Part shown: one piece after another, positions 23,540-32,053 of the stretch | Numbering within the stretch: the first letter of the stretch is position 1 | Layout of the letters: each line of letters starts with the position of its first letter | From: an uncultured Eubacteriales bacterium | GTDB taxonomy: Bacteria > Bacillota > Clostridia > Oscillospirales > Oscillospiraceae | Reading direction: 5' to 3' | Assembly (NCBI GenBank): GCA_900314485.1 | Contig: OMVL01000039.1 | Location: 1-54,328 of the forward strand | Length of the DNA: 54,328 nt | Program-made: the position numbers and the translations under genes | Notes under the pieces: model-generated | Seen by the model: only the letters and a program-made list of their open reading frames with translations | The model's database searches: none | Told to the model about the DNA's origin: nothing

Positions 23540-23746
23540 ATGAAACTCAACATCGCAGGAAACATCAAGGAATACCCCGAGGGCACCACGGTAGCCCAGC
23601 TGATTGAGGCGGAAAAGGTGGAGATGCCCCTGTATGTCAGTGTGTCGGTAAACGATGACTTTATCCAGACGGCAGACCGGGAGACCACTGTGCTCAAGGA
23701 CGGCGACACGGTAGAGTTCCTCTACTTTATGGGAGGCGGACGGTAA
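23540..23746 (+). CDS. ThiS/MoaD-family ubiquitin-like sulfur carrier with masked C-terminus
   Basis: This 68-residue beta-grasp protein starts MKLNIAGNIKEYPEGTTVAQ and ends FLYFMGGGR. Family members need a terminal Gly-Gly that is adenylated and then thiocarboxylated. Here an Arg follows the glycines, so a residue must be removed first, as in CysO or QbsE, whose JAMM peptidases do this. A JAMM gene is two positions downstream. The ATG at 23540 has AAAGGAG 9 nt upstream; the in-frame TTG at 23534 is a worse start. Its TAA overlaps the next ATG. It could feed sulfur to cysteine, thiamine or another product. Confidence 0.88.
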   Translation: MKLNIAGNIKEYPEGTTVAQLIEAEKVEMPLYVSVSVNDDFIQTADRETTVLKDGDTVEFLYFMGGGR

Positions 23747-24558
23747 TGGCGTTTTCCAACGAACAGCTGGAGCGGTATTCCCGGCACATCATCCTCAAGG
23801 AGATCGGCGTCCGGGGCCAGAAGAAGCTGCTGAACGCCAAGGTGCTCATCATCGGCGCCGGGGGTCTGGGCGCTCCGGCTGCGATGTACTTAGCTGCCGC
23901 CGGCGTGGGCACCATCGGTATTGCGGACGCAGATGCGGTGGATCTCTCCAACCTTCAGCGGCAGGTGATCCACTCTACCAACGATCTGGGCAAGCCCAAG
24001 GTGGAATCCGCCAGAGAGACCATGGAGGCCATCAATCCGGATGTCAAAGTGGTCACCTATCACGAGTTTATCTCCTCTTATAATATTCTGGATATTATCA
24101 AGGACTACGACTTCGTTCTGGACGGCACAGACAATTTTCCCGCCAAATTTCTCATCAACGACGCCTGCGTCATGGCCCAAAAGCCCTTCTGCCACGCGGG
24201 TATCATCCGTTTCCGGGGTCAGCTCATGACCTATGTGCCCGGCGAGGGCCCCTGCTATCGGTGCGTATTCAAAAATCCCCCTCCCAAGGACGCCGTTCCC
24301 ACCTGCAAGCAGGCGGGCGTCATCGGCGCTATGGCGGGCGTCATTGGCTGCCTGCAGGCCATGGAGGCGGTAAAATTCATCACCGGGGCAGGGGAACTGC
24401 TGACCGGTAAGCTGCTGACTTATGACGCACTGACCAACAACTTCCACACCGTCAAGCTGCCTGCCCATGTGGCAAACTGCCCGGTCTGCGGCGATCACCC
24501 CACGATCACCCAGCTGATCGACTACGAGCAGGCGGTCTGTGAGCTGAAGAAAGGCTGA
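23746..24558 (+). CDS. E1-like adenylyltransferase (MoeB/ThiF/HesA family)
   Basis: This 270-residue protein has the nucleotide-binding loop GAGGLGAP (37-44) and the crossover arginine region NLQRQVIH (69-76). It also has DGTDNFPAKFLINDA (126-140), the expected catalytic Cys in VPTCKQAG (C187), and two zinc-binding pairs, CYRC (C170/C173) and CPVC (C245/C248). It would adenylate the C-terminal glycine of the carrier encoded just upstream and help form its thiocarboxylate. It lacks the C-terminal rhodanese of MoeZ-type proteins, so sulfur must come from a separate donor; the divergent rhodanese fusion is the obvious candidate. Confidence 0.93.
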   Translation: MAFSNEQLERYSRHIILKEIGVRGQKKLLNAKVLIIGAGGLGAPAAMYLAAAGVGTIGIADADAVDLSNLQRQVIHSTNDLGKPKVESARETMEAINPDVKVVTYHEFISSYNILDIIKDYDFVLDGTDNFPAKFLINDACVMAQKPFCHAGIIRFRGQLMTYVPGEGPCYRCVFKNPPPKDAVPTCKQAGVIGAMAGVIGCLQAMEAVKFITGAGELLTGKLLTYDALTNNFHTVKLPAHVANCPVCGDHPTITQLIDYEQAVCELKKG

Positions 24559-24563
24559 GCGCC

Positions 24564-24992
24564 ATGAGCCAAGCGACCAAAGTCCGCCTTTCAGGCGAGC
24601 ATTTTCAGAAGATCCTCCGGCACGCTGAGGCGGGTTACCCCAACGAGGCCTGCGGCCTGCTGGCCGGTGTGGAGCAGGACGGCGTCCGGGATATTCGGGA
24701 GGTCTATCTGCTGACCAACGTGGATGCCTCCAACGAGCACTTTTCCATGGATCCAAGGGAGCAACTGGCAGCCATCAAGGATATGCGAGCCAGGGGACTT
24801 CGCCCTCTGGGCAACTGGCACTCCCACCCGGAGACGCCCTCCCGCCCCTCGGCGGAGGATGTCCGTCTGGCCTATGATCCCGGCGCCACATATATGATCC
24901 TCTCTCTCCAGTCCCGCATCGCCCCGAACCTAAATGCATTCCGCATTCGGGAGGGCAGGTATGAATGGGAGATCCTGGAGCTATATGACTGA
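24564..24992 (+). CDS. JAMM/MPN (M67) metallopeptidase
   Basis: This 142-residue single-domain MPN protein has the full JAMM zinc signature. Glu is in NEACGLL (E28). NWHSHPETPSRPSAED provides H86, H88, S96 and D99. It should remove the residue(s) after the Gly-Gly of the ubiquitin-like carrier, as QbsD and Mec do. It starts 5 nt after the E1 gene and ends the operon. With carrier, E1 and JAMM in order, this is the prokaryotic ubiquitin-like sulfur-transfer arrangement. No cysteine synthase or other target enzyme is in the window. Confidence 0.92.
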   Translation: MSQATKVRLSGEHFQKILRHAEAGYPNEACGLLAGVEQDGVRDIREVYLLTNVDASNEHFSMDPREQLAAIKDMRARGLRPLGNWHSHPETPSRPSAEDVRLAYDPGATYMILSLQSRIAPNLNAFRIREGRYEWEILELYD

Positions 24993-25000
24993 CCAAAAAA

Positions 25001-25047
25001 GAACATCATCCTGCATGGCCAAAGGGCGAGCGGGATGATGTTCTTTT
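25001..25047. terminator. Bidirectional terminator
   Basis: GAACATCATCC (25001-25011) pairs with GGATGATGTTC (25033-25043). TTTTT follows on the plus strand and CTTTTTTG on the minus side. It separates the convergent JAMM and DUF554 genes. Confidence 0.9.
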
Positions 25048-25060
25048 TCGTTGACCTGTG

Positions 25061-25786
25061 TTACAGCCCGATGGGCAGAAATGCGGCGATCACTGCCAAA
25101 ATGACAGCCGGGAGCATGTTTGCCACACGGACTTTTTTGCCCCATACCAAATTGAGCCCCACACAGAAGATCAGGATGGAACCGATCAGAGAGATGTTTT
25201 GCAGGGCTGCTTCTGCCATGATGGGCCGGATCAGCTTTGCAAGCAGTGTGATCGTTCCCTCAAACAGACATACGGGAATGGCGGAAAAGGCGCATCCCTT
25301 TCCCATAGAACAGGTCATCACAACAATGATGATCAGGTCGAGAATGGATTTGACGGCAAGAATGGAATAGTCCCCCAGGATCCCGTCCTGTATGGCGCCG
25401 ACAATGGCCATCGCTCCGATACAGACGGTGAGGGAGGCGGTGACAAAGCCGTTCACAAAGCCCTTGTCCCCCTCGTTGCCGGTTTTTGCCTTCAGCCAGG
25501 TCCCGAAGGCATCAAACCGATCTTCAATATTGATGATCTCTCCGATCAGAGCACCCAAGGCAAGGCAGAGGACCACAAACATGGACCGCCCGCTGCTCAG
25601 CGACGAGCCGTCAATGGACAGCATGCCCTGCATCGCCCCTGCAACGCCGATAAACAAAACGCTGACGCCGCAGGCCATATTCAGCGATTCCTGGTGCCGT
25701 ATCTGCAAAAATCTTCCAAACAGCCGGCCCAGCAGACCCCCGGCCACGATGCTTCCCGTATTGATCAGTGTCCCAAGCCCTATCAT
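25061..25786 (-). CDS. DUF554 family membrane protein
   Basis: This 241-residue protein has about seven hydrophobic segments. It begins MIGLGTLINTGSIVAGGLLG, the hallmark start of DUF554 (YdfK/YqgA-like) proteins. DGILGDYSILAVKSILDLI in the middle and a C-terminal VILAVIAAFLPIGL also fit. The function is unknown; transport is assumed from topology. The start at 25786 was chosen over a longer frame because the family begins here; the ribosome site is poor. It sits directly after the broken deacetylase. Confidence 0.85.
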   Translation of the reverse strand: MIGLGTLINTGSIVAGGLLGRLFGRFLQIRHQESLNMACGVSVLFIGVAGAMQGMLSIDGSSLSSGRSMFVVLCLALGALIGEIINIEDRFDAFGTWLKAKTGNEGDKGFVNGFVTASLTVCIGAMAIVGAIQDGILGDYSILAVKSILDLIIIVVMTCSMGKGCAFSAIPVCLFEGTITLLAKLIRPIMAEAALQNISLIGSILIFCVGLNLVWGKKVRVANMLPAVILAVIAAFLPIGL

Positions 25787-25830
25787 ATGTATTCCGCGCT
25801 TCTTTCTCTCGTTTTTGTTCAGCACGCATT

Positions 25831-25859
25831 ATGATAACACATCATCGGGGTACAATCAA
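25831..25859 (-). promoter_or_regulatory. Promoter of the DUF554 gene
   Basis: Minus-strand TTGATT (25854-25859), 17 nt, TATCAT (25831-25836), about 45 nt upstream of the DUF554 start. Confidence 0.45.
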
Positions 25860-25935
25860 TCTGGAATCGGCCGCCCGGCAGAGAAATGGCGCTTTCCCTT
25901 GAGGGATAGGGACTTTCCTCTGTGTGGGAATGCTC

Positions 25936-26423
25936 CACATCCCATTGGATGGGTTCCATGCCCATGGAGCGGATGGTATTCACCACCGTGTCATTGTAAT
26001 CCCCGTACGGCGGGCGGATCAGGGTGGGCCGCCGTTTAACTCGGACATGATCGTATCTGCGGAACACTGGGTGAGATAGGGATGGGTGTTGGAGTGATTT
26101 TGGACAGAGTGCCCGGCGTCGGAGAGTGCCTTTACCGACTCCGGGTAATTGTCTACCCAGTCTCCCACCAGGAAAAAGGTGGCCGGGACGTTGTATTGGC
26201 CCAGAATATCAATGAGCTGCTGGGTGTCCTCGTTGCCCCAGGCGGCGTCAAAGGTGAGGGCCACTACCTTTTCCTCCGACTGGACGCAGTAGATGGGAAG
26301 CTGCCGCACAGTTGCCGCCGCGCCTACGGCATTGGGGTGGCTTACCAGCCAGAACATTCCCAACGCCGCTACGGCGCAGGCGGCGACGGTGAGCATTTGG
26401 CGGCGTAAGACAAAAATTTTCAC
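25936..26423 (-). pseudogene. N-terminal half of a PdaB-like polysaccharide deacetylase, frameshifted
   Basis: The protein starts MKIFVLRRQMLTVAACAVAA with a signal anchor. It carries the NodB motifs ALTFDAAWGNEDT (catalytic/metal Asp) and HSVQNHSNTHPYL (metal histidines), then RPTLIRPPYGDYN and MGMEPIQWDV. A stop (TGA) follows SELNGGPP. The frame shifts there because roughly 10 codons before RRPTL are missing, apparently between two GGCGG copies. Homology ends at WDV, exactly where the fragment at 9269-9511 begins with SLDW. PdaB-type enzymes deacetylate spore cortex or wall glycans. As it stands the gene cannot make a functional enzyme. Confidence 0.85.
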
Positions 26424-26557
26424 AGGTCATCCGCTCCTTTCTCCACACTCTATGAAGAAAGAAGCAGGAACATACCCCGGAAAACGGAGGGAAAACCGGT
26501 ACATCTCAAAGGGAAAGAGGAGTTGGGTGGGAAGAATGTCAAAATAATGAAAAATGA

Positions 26558-26587
26558 TTGACAAAAGTAGACGGGAACGGGTATACT
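26558..26587 (+). promoter_or_regulatory. Promoter of the glucan-utilisation operon
   Basis: TTGACA (26558-26563), 18 nt, TATACT (26582-26587). The downstream leader of about 160 nt contains a perfect 9-bp helix, TTTCCCGGC with GCCGGGAAA (within 26620-26670), but no terminator, so no clear switch is seen. Confidence 0.65.
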
Positions 26588-26754
26588 GATACAAGCAAAT
26601 CGAATCGTTTTTTGCACCCGTTTTCCCGGCAAATGAAGGCGCTGAACAGGCTGCTGAGCCGGGAAATGATAAGGCGACGCCGCACTGGAAAAGCTGGGGC
26701 ATCGTCCCAGAGCGGAGCAAAACGCTGACCTGCTACAAGAAAGGATTTGATTCT

Positions 26755-28275
26755 ATGTTTCCTCGTTCCAGCGGCATTTTGATGCACATTTCCTCCCTGC
26801 CCGGTGAGTTCGGCATTGGCTCCATGGGCAGAGAAGCCCGTCTCTTCGTAGACTTTCTCCACCGCGCCGGCGAGCGCTACTGGCAGCTGCTGCCCCTGGT
26901 CCCTCCCGGCGGCGGCGCATCCCCCTACATGTCCCCCTCCTCTGCGGCGGGCAACCCCCTGTTTATCGACCTGCCCACTCTGGTGGACGAGGGCCTGCTG
27001 AGCTGGTGGGATCTGGAACCCTATAAGTATTACGACGTGGACCGGGTGAACTATCCCTGGGTGTACGAGGTCCACGAGAATCTTCTGCACAAAGCCTACC
27101 GCAACGCAAGCCCGGAGCTGATGAACGAGGTCTATGCCTTTGTCAATGAGGACGGCGGCGAGCTGATGGACTATGCTCTGTTCAAGGCCTGTTCGAACCA
27201 CTTCGGCGTGCCTCTGCTCCAATGGCCGGACAAGAACCTGCTCCACCGGGATGAGGATGCCATGAACTGGTATCGGGAGACCCTGAAGGACGAGATCGGC
27301 TACCATGCCTTCTGCCAGTACCAGTTTGCCAAGCAGTGGCGTGCGCTGAAGCAATACGCCAACGATAACGGCATCCAGATCATCGGTGACATTCCCTTCT
27401 ATGTCTCCGCTGACTCTGTGGATGTGTGGACCCATCCCGACATGTTCAGGATCAACCGGGAGACTATGGAGCTGGACTATGTGGCCGGCGTGCCTGCGGA
27501 CATGTTCTCCGCCACCGGTCAGCTCTGGGGCAATCCCATCTATGACTGGGACGCCCACGAGGCGGACGGCTATCAGTGGTGGTGCAACCGCATCCGCCGG
27601 ACCAACGCCTTCTATGACGTCATCCGCATCGACCACTTCCGCGGCTTCCATACATACTGGCAGATTCCCAGCTGGTCCGACAGCGCCCTCACCGGCGAAT
27701 GGAAGTACGGCCCCGGCATGAAACTCTTAAACGCCATTCATAAGCACGTTCCCACCGCCGAGTTTATTGCGGAGGATCTGGGCGAGCTGGACAAGGAAGC
27801 CACTGCCTTTATCAAGGGCACCGGCATCCCCGGCATGCGTGTGCTGGTAGACGCCTTCAACACCCTGGCGGACCAGAGCTCCTTCCTGCCCCACAACTGC
27901 ATTCCCGACTCTGTCATGTATACCGGTACTCACGACACTCCCACCTTTGTCCAGTGGTACTACACCATTGCAAACGAGGGCCAGCGGGACTTCGCCCGGC
28001 GCTATCTGCATCTGAATGAGCAATCCGGCGTCAGCTGGGGCGCCATGGCAGGCGCCTGGGGCAGTGTCTGCTCTCTGGCCATGGCCCAGATCCAGGACGT
28101 TCTGAGCCTGGGCGGCGATGCCCGGATGAACGCCCCCGGCACTATGGGCGACCATAACTGGTCCTGGCGTGTCCGGATGAACGCCCTCAATGACGAGGTG
28201 ATCAACCGGCTGAGAGAGCTGAACTGGCTGTACGGCCGCCTGCCCGAGCAGAACGAGGAAAAGCCGGAGGAGTAA
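26755..28275 (+). CDS. malQ: 4-alpha-glucanotransferase (amylomaltase, GH77), first copy
   Basis: This 506-residue GH77 enzyme starts FPRSSGILMHISSLPGEFG and has YWQLLPLVPPG. Its catalytic Asp is in VIRIDHFRGF (about 291), the acid/base Glu in IAEDLG (about 340) and the third carboxylate in YTGTHDTPT (about 391). It transfers alpha-1,4-glucan segments between maltodextrins in the cytosol. AGAAAGGA precedes the ATG. A second, clearly different GH77 copy follows about 90 nt downstream; an unstable hairpin lies between. The two probably differ in preferred chain length. Confidence 0.95.
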   Translation: MFPRSSGILMHISSLPGEFGIGSMGREARLFVDFLHRAGERYWQLLPLVPPGGGASPYMSPSSAAGNPLFIDLPTLVDEGLLSWWDLEPYKYYDVDRVNYPWVYEVHENLLHKAYRNASPELMNEVYAFVNEDGGELMDYALFKACSNHFGVPLLQWPDKNLLHRDEDAMNWYRETLKDEIGYHAFCQYQFAKQWRALKQYANDNGIQIIGDIPFYVSADSVDVWTHPDMFRINRETMELDYVAGVPADMFSATGQLWGNPIYDWDAHEADGYQWWCNRIRRTNAFYDVIRIDHFRGFHTYWQIPSWSDSALTGEWKYGPGMKLLNAIHKHVPTAEFIAEDLGELDKEATAFIKGTGIPGMRVLVDAFNTLADQSSFLPHNCIPDSVMYTGTHDTPTFVQWYYTIANEGQRDFARRYLHLNEQSGVSWGAMAGAWGSVCSLAMAQIQDVLSLGGDARMNAPGTMGDHNWSWRVRMNALNDEVINRLRELNWLYGRLPEQNEEKPEE

Positions 28276-28292
28276 ATGACTCAGCGACACTG

Positions 28293-28321
28293 CGCCGTCC
28301 TGATGCTATGTCGGGACGGCG
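28293..28321 (+). other. Intercistronic hairpin
   Basis: CGCCGTCC (28293-28300) pairs with GGACGGCG (28314-28321). No T-tract follows, so it is more likely an RNA-stability or partial-termination element between the two malQ genes than a full terminator. Confidence 0.5.
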
Positions 28322-28366
28322 TAAGCTAATCATTCCATCAAAGATCAAAATATGGGAGCGATGACT

Positions 28367-29833
28367 ATGAAAATGAAGCGTGAAGTATCCAGAATGGCGG
28401 GCGTGCTCATGCCTGTGGCGTCCCTGCCCTCAGACGACGGCGTGGGCAGCCTGGGCAAGACCGCCTATCAGTTCGTGGATATTCTGGCAGATGCCGGATT
28501 CAAGATCTGGCAGGTCCTGCCTATGAACCCCCTGGGCTACGGCAACAGCCCCTATCAGCCCTACTCCTCCTACGCAGGCGATGAGCTGTATGTGGATCTG
28601 GAGCTGCTGAAGGAGGAGGGCTACCTGACGGGAGACCGGACGGGCCTGCCCTCTGCCGGCAGACTGGACTATGACAAGGCCAGAGCCTATAAGCTGCCCT
28701 ATCTCAAGGCTGCCTTTGCTGAATTTGACCGCCAACAGAAGGAGAAGGCGGAGTTTGACGCCTTCTGCGCCGAGAGCTGGGTCTATCCCTATGCCGTCTT
28801 TGTCACCCTGAAAAAGAACAACGGCATGCGCTGCTGGAACGAGTGGCCGGAGGAGCAGCGGGACTGGATCATCAAAAAAGAGTTTGACATCAGCCCCTTT
28901 GAGGAGGAGATCCGTTTCCAGATGTTCCTCCAGTACACGTTCCGCAAGCAGTGGAGCGCATTGAAGTCCTATGCCAACAGCAAGGGCATCTTTATGGTGG
29001 GCGACATCCCCTTCTATGTGGGCATCGACTCTCTGGATGTGTGGCAGGGGAGAGAGAACTTCCTGCTGGACGAGCGGGGCAATCCCGACTTCATCGCCGG
29101 CGTGCCCCCCGACTACTTCAGTCCCACCGGCCAGCGCTGGGGCAATCCCATCTACAACTGGGAGACGCTGGAGAAAAACGGCTTTCAGTTCTGGGTAGAC
29201 CGTATCCGCTACAGCTGCCGGCTGTATGACATCATCCGCATTGACCACTTCCGTGCCTTTGATACTTATTGGAAGATCCCCTCCTCCTGCCCCACCGCTA
29301 TTGAGGGCGACTGGATCGAGGCTCCCGGCTATGCCGTTTTCAATAAGATCTTTGAGGAGCTGCCCGATGCCTGGATCATCGCCGAGGACCTGGGCGACCT
29401 GCGGCCCGAGGTGCTGGAGCTGAGAGACGCCTTCGGTCTTCCCGGCATGAATATCGCCGAATTCACTCTGGAGGACCCGGACGCACAGGCTAAGAATCAG
29501 GTCATCTACACCGGTACCCACGACAACCAGACCGTCCTGGGTTGGTACAAGGACCTTTCTGAGGCGGAGCGGGCCAAGGTGGACAAGATCCTCCGCAAAG
29601 AGGGCAAAAAGGGCAAGAGCCTGTCCTACCGGATGCTCCACTACGTCCTGCACAGCCAGGCGGACTATGCGATCATCCCTCTCATGGACCTGCTGGAGCT
29701 GGACGACGAGGCCCGGCTGAACAGCCCCGGCACTGTGGGCAGTCCCAACTGGGAGTGGCAGCTGAAGAGCCTGGACGAAATCAAGCCCTTCCGGGCCGGC
29801 ATCAAGCGGATGATCCGCTATGCAAAGCGGTAA
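28367..29833 (+). CDS. malQ: 4-alpha-glucanotransferase (GH77), second copy
   Basis: This 488-residue GH77 enzyme starts MKMKREVSRMAGVLMPVASL. The catalytic motifs IIRIDHFRAF (Asp about 291), IAEDLGDL (Glu about 340) and YTGTHDNQT (Asp about 386) are present. It has YGNSPYQPYSSYAGDELYVD, the standard amylomaltase wording, where the upstream copy reads GGGASPYMSPSSAAGN. So this copy is the more canonical MalQ. The start was chosen because GGGAG lies 8 nt upstream; ATG codons at 28352 and 28361 fit less well. It is co-directional and probably co-transcribed with the GH13 gene 18 nt after it. Confidence 0.95.
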   Translation: MKMKREVSRMAGVLMPVASLPSDDGVGSLGKTAYQFVDILADAGFKIWQVLPMNPLGYGNSPYQPYSSYAGDELYVDLELLKEEGYLTGDRTGLPSAGRLDYDKARAYKLPYLKAAFAEFDRQQKEKAEFDAFCAESWVYPYAVFVTLKKNNGMRCWNEWPEEQRDWIIKKEFDISPFEEEIRFQMFLQYTFRKQWSALKSYANSKGIFMVGDIPFYVGIDSLDVWQGRENFLLDERGNPDFIAGVPPDYFSPTGQRWGNPIYNWETLEKNGFQFWVDRIRYSCRLYDIIRIDHFRAFDTYWKIPSSCPTAIEGDWIEAPGYAVFNKIFEELPDAWIIAEDLGDLRPEVLELRDAFGLPGMNIAEFTLEDPDAQAKNQVIYTGTHDNQTVLGWYKDLSEAERAKVDKILRKEGKKGKSLSYRMLHYVLHSQADYAIIPLMDLLELDDEARLNSPGTVGSPNWEWQLKSLDEIKPFRAGIKRMIRYAKR

Positions 29834-29851
29834 ACAGACGGAGGAACGACC

Positions 29852-31765
29852 ATGGAAAAATGGCTGGAAAGCGTATACAGTGACGGCAGCAGCTACTTTG
29901 TCTCCAACCCCGAGCCGGAGCTGGGGGAGGAGGTCGCCGTCCGCATCCGGATGTACGACGACGCCCCGGTGCGCCATGTTATTGTGCGTGCCATCCCCAA
30001 CGGCATAGAGCATTTGGCGGAGGCGAAAAAGTACAAGGTGGAACACGGCCTTGCATATTATGAGGCCAAGCTCAAAATGACCGAGCCCCGGATGCAGTAC
30101 CATTTCTATCTGATCTGCGATGACATCATCTACTACTATACTCAGCTGCAAATTACCACCTACATCCCCGACCATACCTATGACTTCGTCCTGCTGACCA
30201 ACTACCGCCAGCCCAAGTGGGTCAAGTCCGCCGTCTTTTACCAGATCTTCCCCGAGCGCTTCTGCAACGGAGACCCGTCCAACGACGTGCAGACCGGGGA
30301 GTATAAGATGGACGGTCACGACTGCACCCATATGGCGAGCTGGAGCGACAGGCCCCTACAGTACGAGCAGGGGTTCTGCATGGACTTCTTCGGCGGCGAT
30401 TTGAAGGGAATTCAGGACAAGATCCCCTATTTGAAAGAACTGGGCGTCACTGCCCTTTACATCAATCCCATCTTTGAGGCCCCCTCTGTCCACAAGTATG
30501 ACTGCATCGACTATTTCCACGTGGACAAGCACTTCGGCGGTGACGAGGCGTTGGCGGAGCTATCCAAGGCGCTGCATGAAAACGGCATGAAGCTGGTCAT
30601 TGACATCTCCATCAACCACACCGGCATCGGACATAAGTGGTTTAACCGGGACGGTCTCCACTTCGACAAGAGCATCGGCGCCTACAACAACCCGGACTCC
30701 GAGGAGCGTTCCTACTACTTCTTCAAGCCCGGCACCAACGAGTATAAGGCATGGGCGGGGGTAGACACCCTGCCCACCCTGAACTACACCTCTGATGCGC
30801 TGCGCAATATCGTCTACCGGGGCGAAAATTCCGTCATCCGCAAGTGGCTCAAGCCTCCCTACAACATTGACGGCTGGCGCTTTGACGTGGCGGACGTCTT
30901 TGCCCGCAACGACGAGATCCAGCTGGCCCACGAGGTCTGGCCGGAGCTGTGTGCGGCCATCAAGGAGGAGAATCCTCAGGCCTATATTTTGGCGGAGGAC
31001 TGGGGCGATTGCGGCCACTATCTCCAGGGAGGCGAGTGGGATTCTCCCATGAACTACTATGGCTGTGCCAGAGTGCTGCGCCGGTTCATCGGCCTGCCTG
31101 ATCCCTTCGGCGAGCGGAATGAGCTGGTCCGTGAGGTGCAGATCAAATACAACATGACGGCGCAGGACGTCAAGGCCCGTGTGCTCCAGCACCTGGCCAA
31201 GATCCCCTTCGTGGTGGCCCAAAATCAGTTTAATCTCATAGACAGCCACGATGTCTCCCGTGTGCATAACCACGATTCCGTCACCCGGGACGCTTACCGG
31301 GCTGCGGTTATCCTCCAGTTTATGCTGGTGGGCACGCCCTCCATCTACTACGGCGATGAGGCGGCGGTAGACGGCTGGACAGAGAACAACGAGGGCTGCC
31401 GCTTCCCCATGCCCTGGCATCGGGATTTTCAAAATACGGAGCACTTCCGGTTCTACCGGACCCTTGCCCACCTGAAGCTGGAGCATGACGCCATGAAGGA
31501 GGGCGGCATGAAGTTCCTCTATGCCGAGGGGCGGAGCATCGTCCTGGCCCGCTTCGACGACAGGGAAGCGCTGGTGGCTGTGGTCTCCGGAGAGGACGAG
31601 GAGAGAGCGATTCCCGTCGCCCTGGGCAGCATCGGCGCAGTGCTGCCTGCCGACCGTCGTGACATCTTCGGCGATGCCTTTGAAAGCGCTGAGGCCGATG
31701 ACCGCACGGCGGAGATCACTGTCCCTGCCGGCAAGAGTTATCTTATCCGCTGCCCGCTGGCGTGA
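29852..31765 (+). CDS. GH13 alpha-glycosidase (neopullulanase/cyclomaltodextrinase type)
   Basis: This 637-residue protein has an N-terminal beta domain (about 1-125, CBM34-like). A TIM barrel follows with VFYQIFPERFCNGDPSND, the GWRFDVADVF nucleophile (about 343), the ILAEDWGD acid (about 381) and LIDSHDVSR (about 466), then a C-terminal beta domain. The N-terminal extension and QIFPERF block are typical of GH13_20 enzymes that hydrolyse maltodextrins, cyclodextrins or pullulan. It lacks a signal peptide and so works on imported oligosaccharides together with the two MalQ proteins and the MsmX ATPase. Confidence 0.93.
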   Translation: MEKWLESVYSDGSSYFVSNPEPELGEEVAVRIRMYDDAPVRHVIVRAIPNGIEHLAEAKKYKVEHGLAYYEAKLKMTEPRMQYHFYLICDDIIYYYTQLQITTYIPDHTYDFVLLTNYRQPKWVKSAVFYQIFPERFCNGDPSNDVQTGEYKMDGHDCTHMASWSDRPLQYEQGFCMDFFGGDLKGIQDKIPYLKELGVTALYINPIFEAPSVHKYDCIDYFHVDKHFGGDEALAELSKALHENGMKLVIDISINHTGIGHKWFNRDGLHFDKSIGAYNNPDSEERSYYFFKPGTNEYKAWAGVDTLPTLNYTSDALRNIVYRGENSVIRKWLKPPYNIDGWRFDVADVFARNDEIQLAHEVWPELCAAIKEENPQAYILAEDWGDCGHYLQGGEWDSPMNYYGCARVLRRFIGLPDPFGERNELVREVQIKYNMTAQDVKARVLQHLAKIPFVVAQNQFNLIDSHDVSRVHNHDSVTRDAYRAAVILQFMLVGTPSIYYGDEAAVDGWTENNEGCRFPMPWHRDFQNTEHFRFYRTLAHLKLEHDAMKEGGMKFLYAEGRSIVLARFDDREALVAVVSGEDEERAIPVALGSIGAVLPADRRDIFGDAFESAEADDRTAEITVPAGKSYLIRCPLA

Positions 31766-31799
31766 CCCGGAAAGAATTGAACGTGTTGCGGAAAAGTGC

Positions 31800-31827
31800 T
31801 TGACAATTCTTGAAAAGACAGTATAAT
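31800..31827 (+). promoter_or_regulatory. Strong promoter upstream of msmX
   Basis: TTGACA (31800-31805), 16 nt, TATAAT (31822-31827): both boxes are perfect consensus. Start would be near 31834, leaving an unusually long leader of about 220 nt. Confidence 0.85.
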
Positions 31828-32053
31828 ATTTAGTAACTGGGTGGGCGCATGTTCTGCCCCAGACAACTGGCATTGTTATTCCAATGGCGGAGGGCCACTC
31901 CACTCTATGGCACTCTGTACATTTTAAAAAGGAGGAATAAAATTCCGTAGGCTCGCGGTGCGGCAGTGTGGAGACCTGTCGTAATGTGGCATACCCTATA
32001 CGGGTAGCCATGAGGCGATTTTGGCGGAGGCCGGGTCGCTAGAGTCGGAAAGT
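31828..32053 (+). promoter_or_regulatory. Long msmX leader with misplaced ribosome site
   Basis: A perfect AAAAAGGAGG (31926-31934) lies 119 nt before the msmX ATG with no start codon in reach. After it comes GC-rich sequence with a strong hairpin (TGGC-A-TACCC with GGGTA-GCCA, 31987-32010). A short ORF MRRFWRRPGR (32010-32042) ends 11 nt before the start of msmX. The stretch 31946-32053 may be an inserted structured RNA, or the short ORF may couple translation. Confidence 0.45.

Noticed and set aside
28430..30331. 633-codon antisense frame across the second malQ and GH13 genes
   Set aside because: It spans two genuine genes on the other strand and shows the same shadow composition; no ribosome site.
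31828..32053. 6S RNA, SRP RNA or T-box in the msmX leader
   Set aside because: No matching consensus wording or closing helix could be recognised; kept only as an unexplained structured leader.
31946..32053. Group II intron remnant in the msmX leader
   Set aside because: A GTGCGGC resembles a group II 5' end, but no domain V sequence is present and the segment is far too short.
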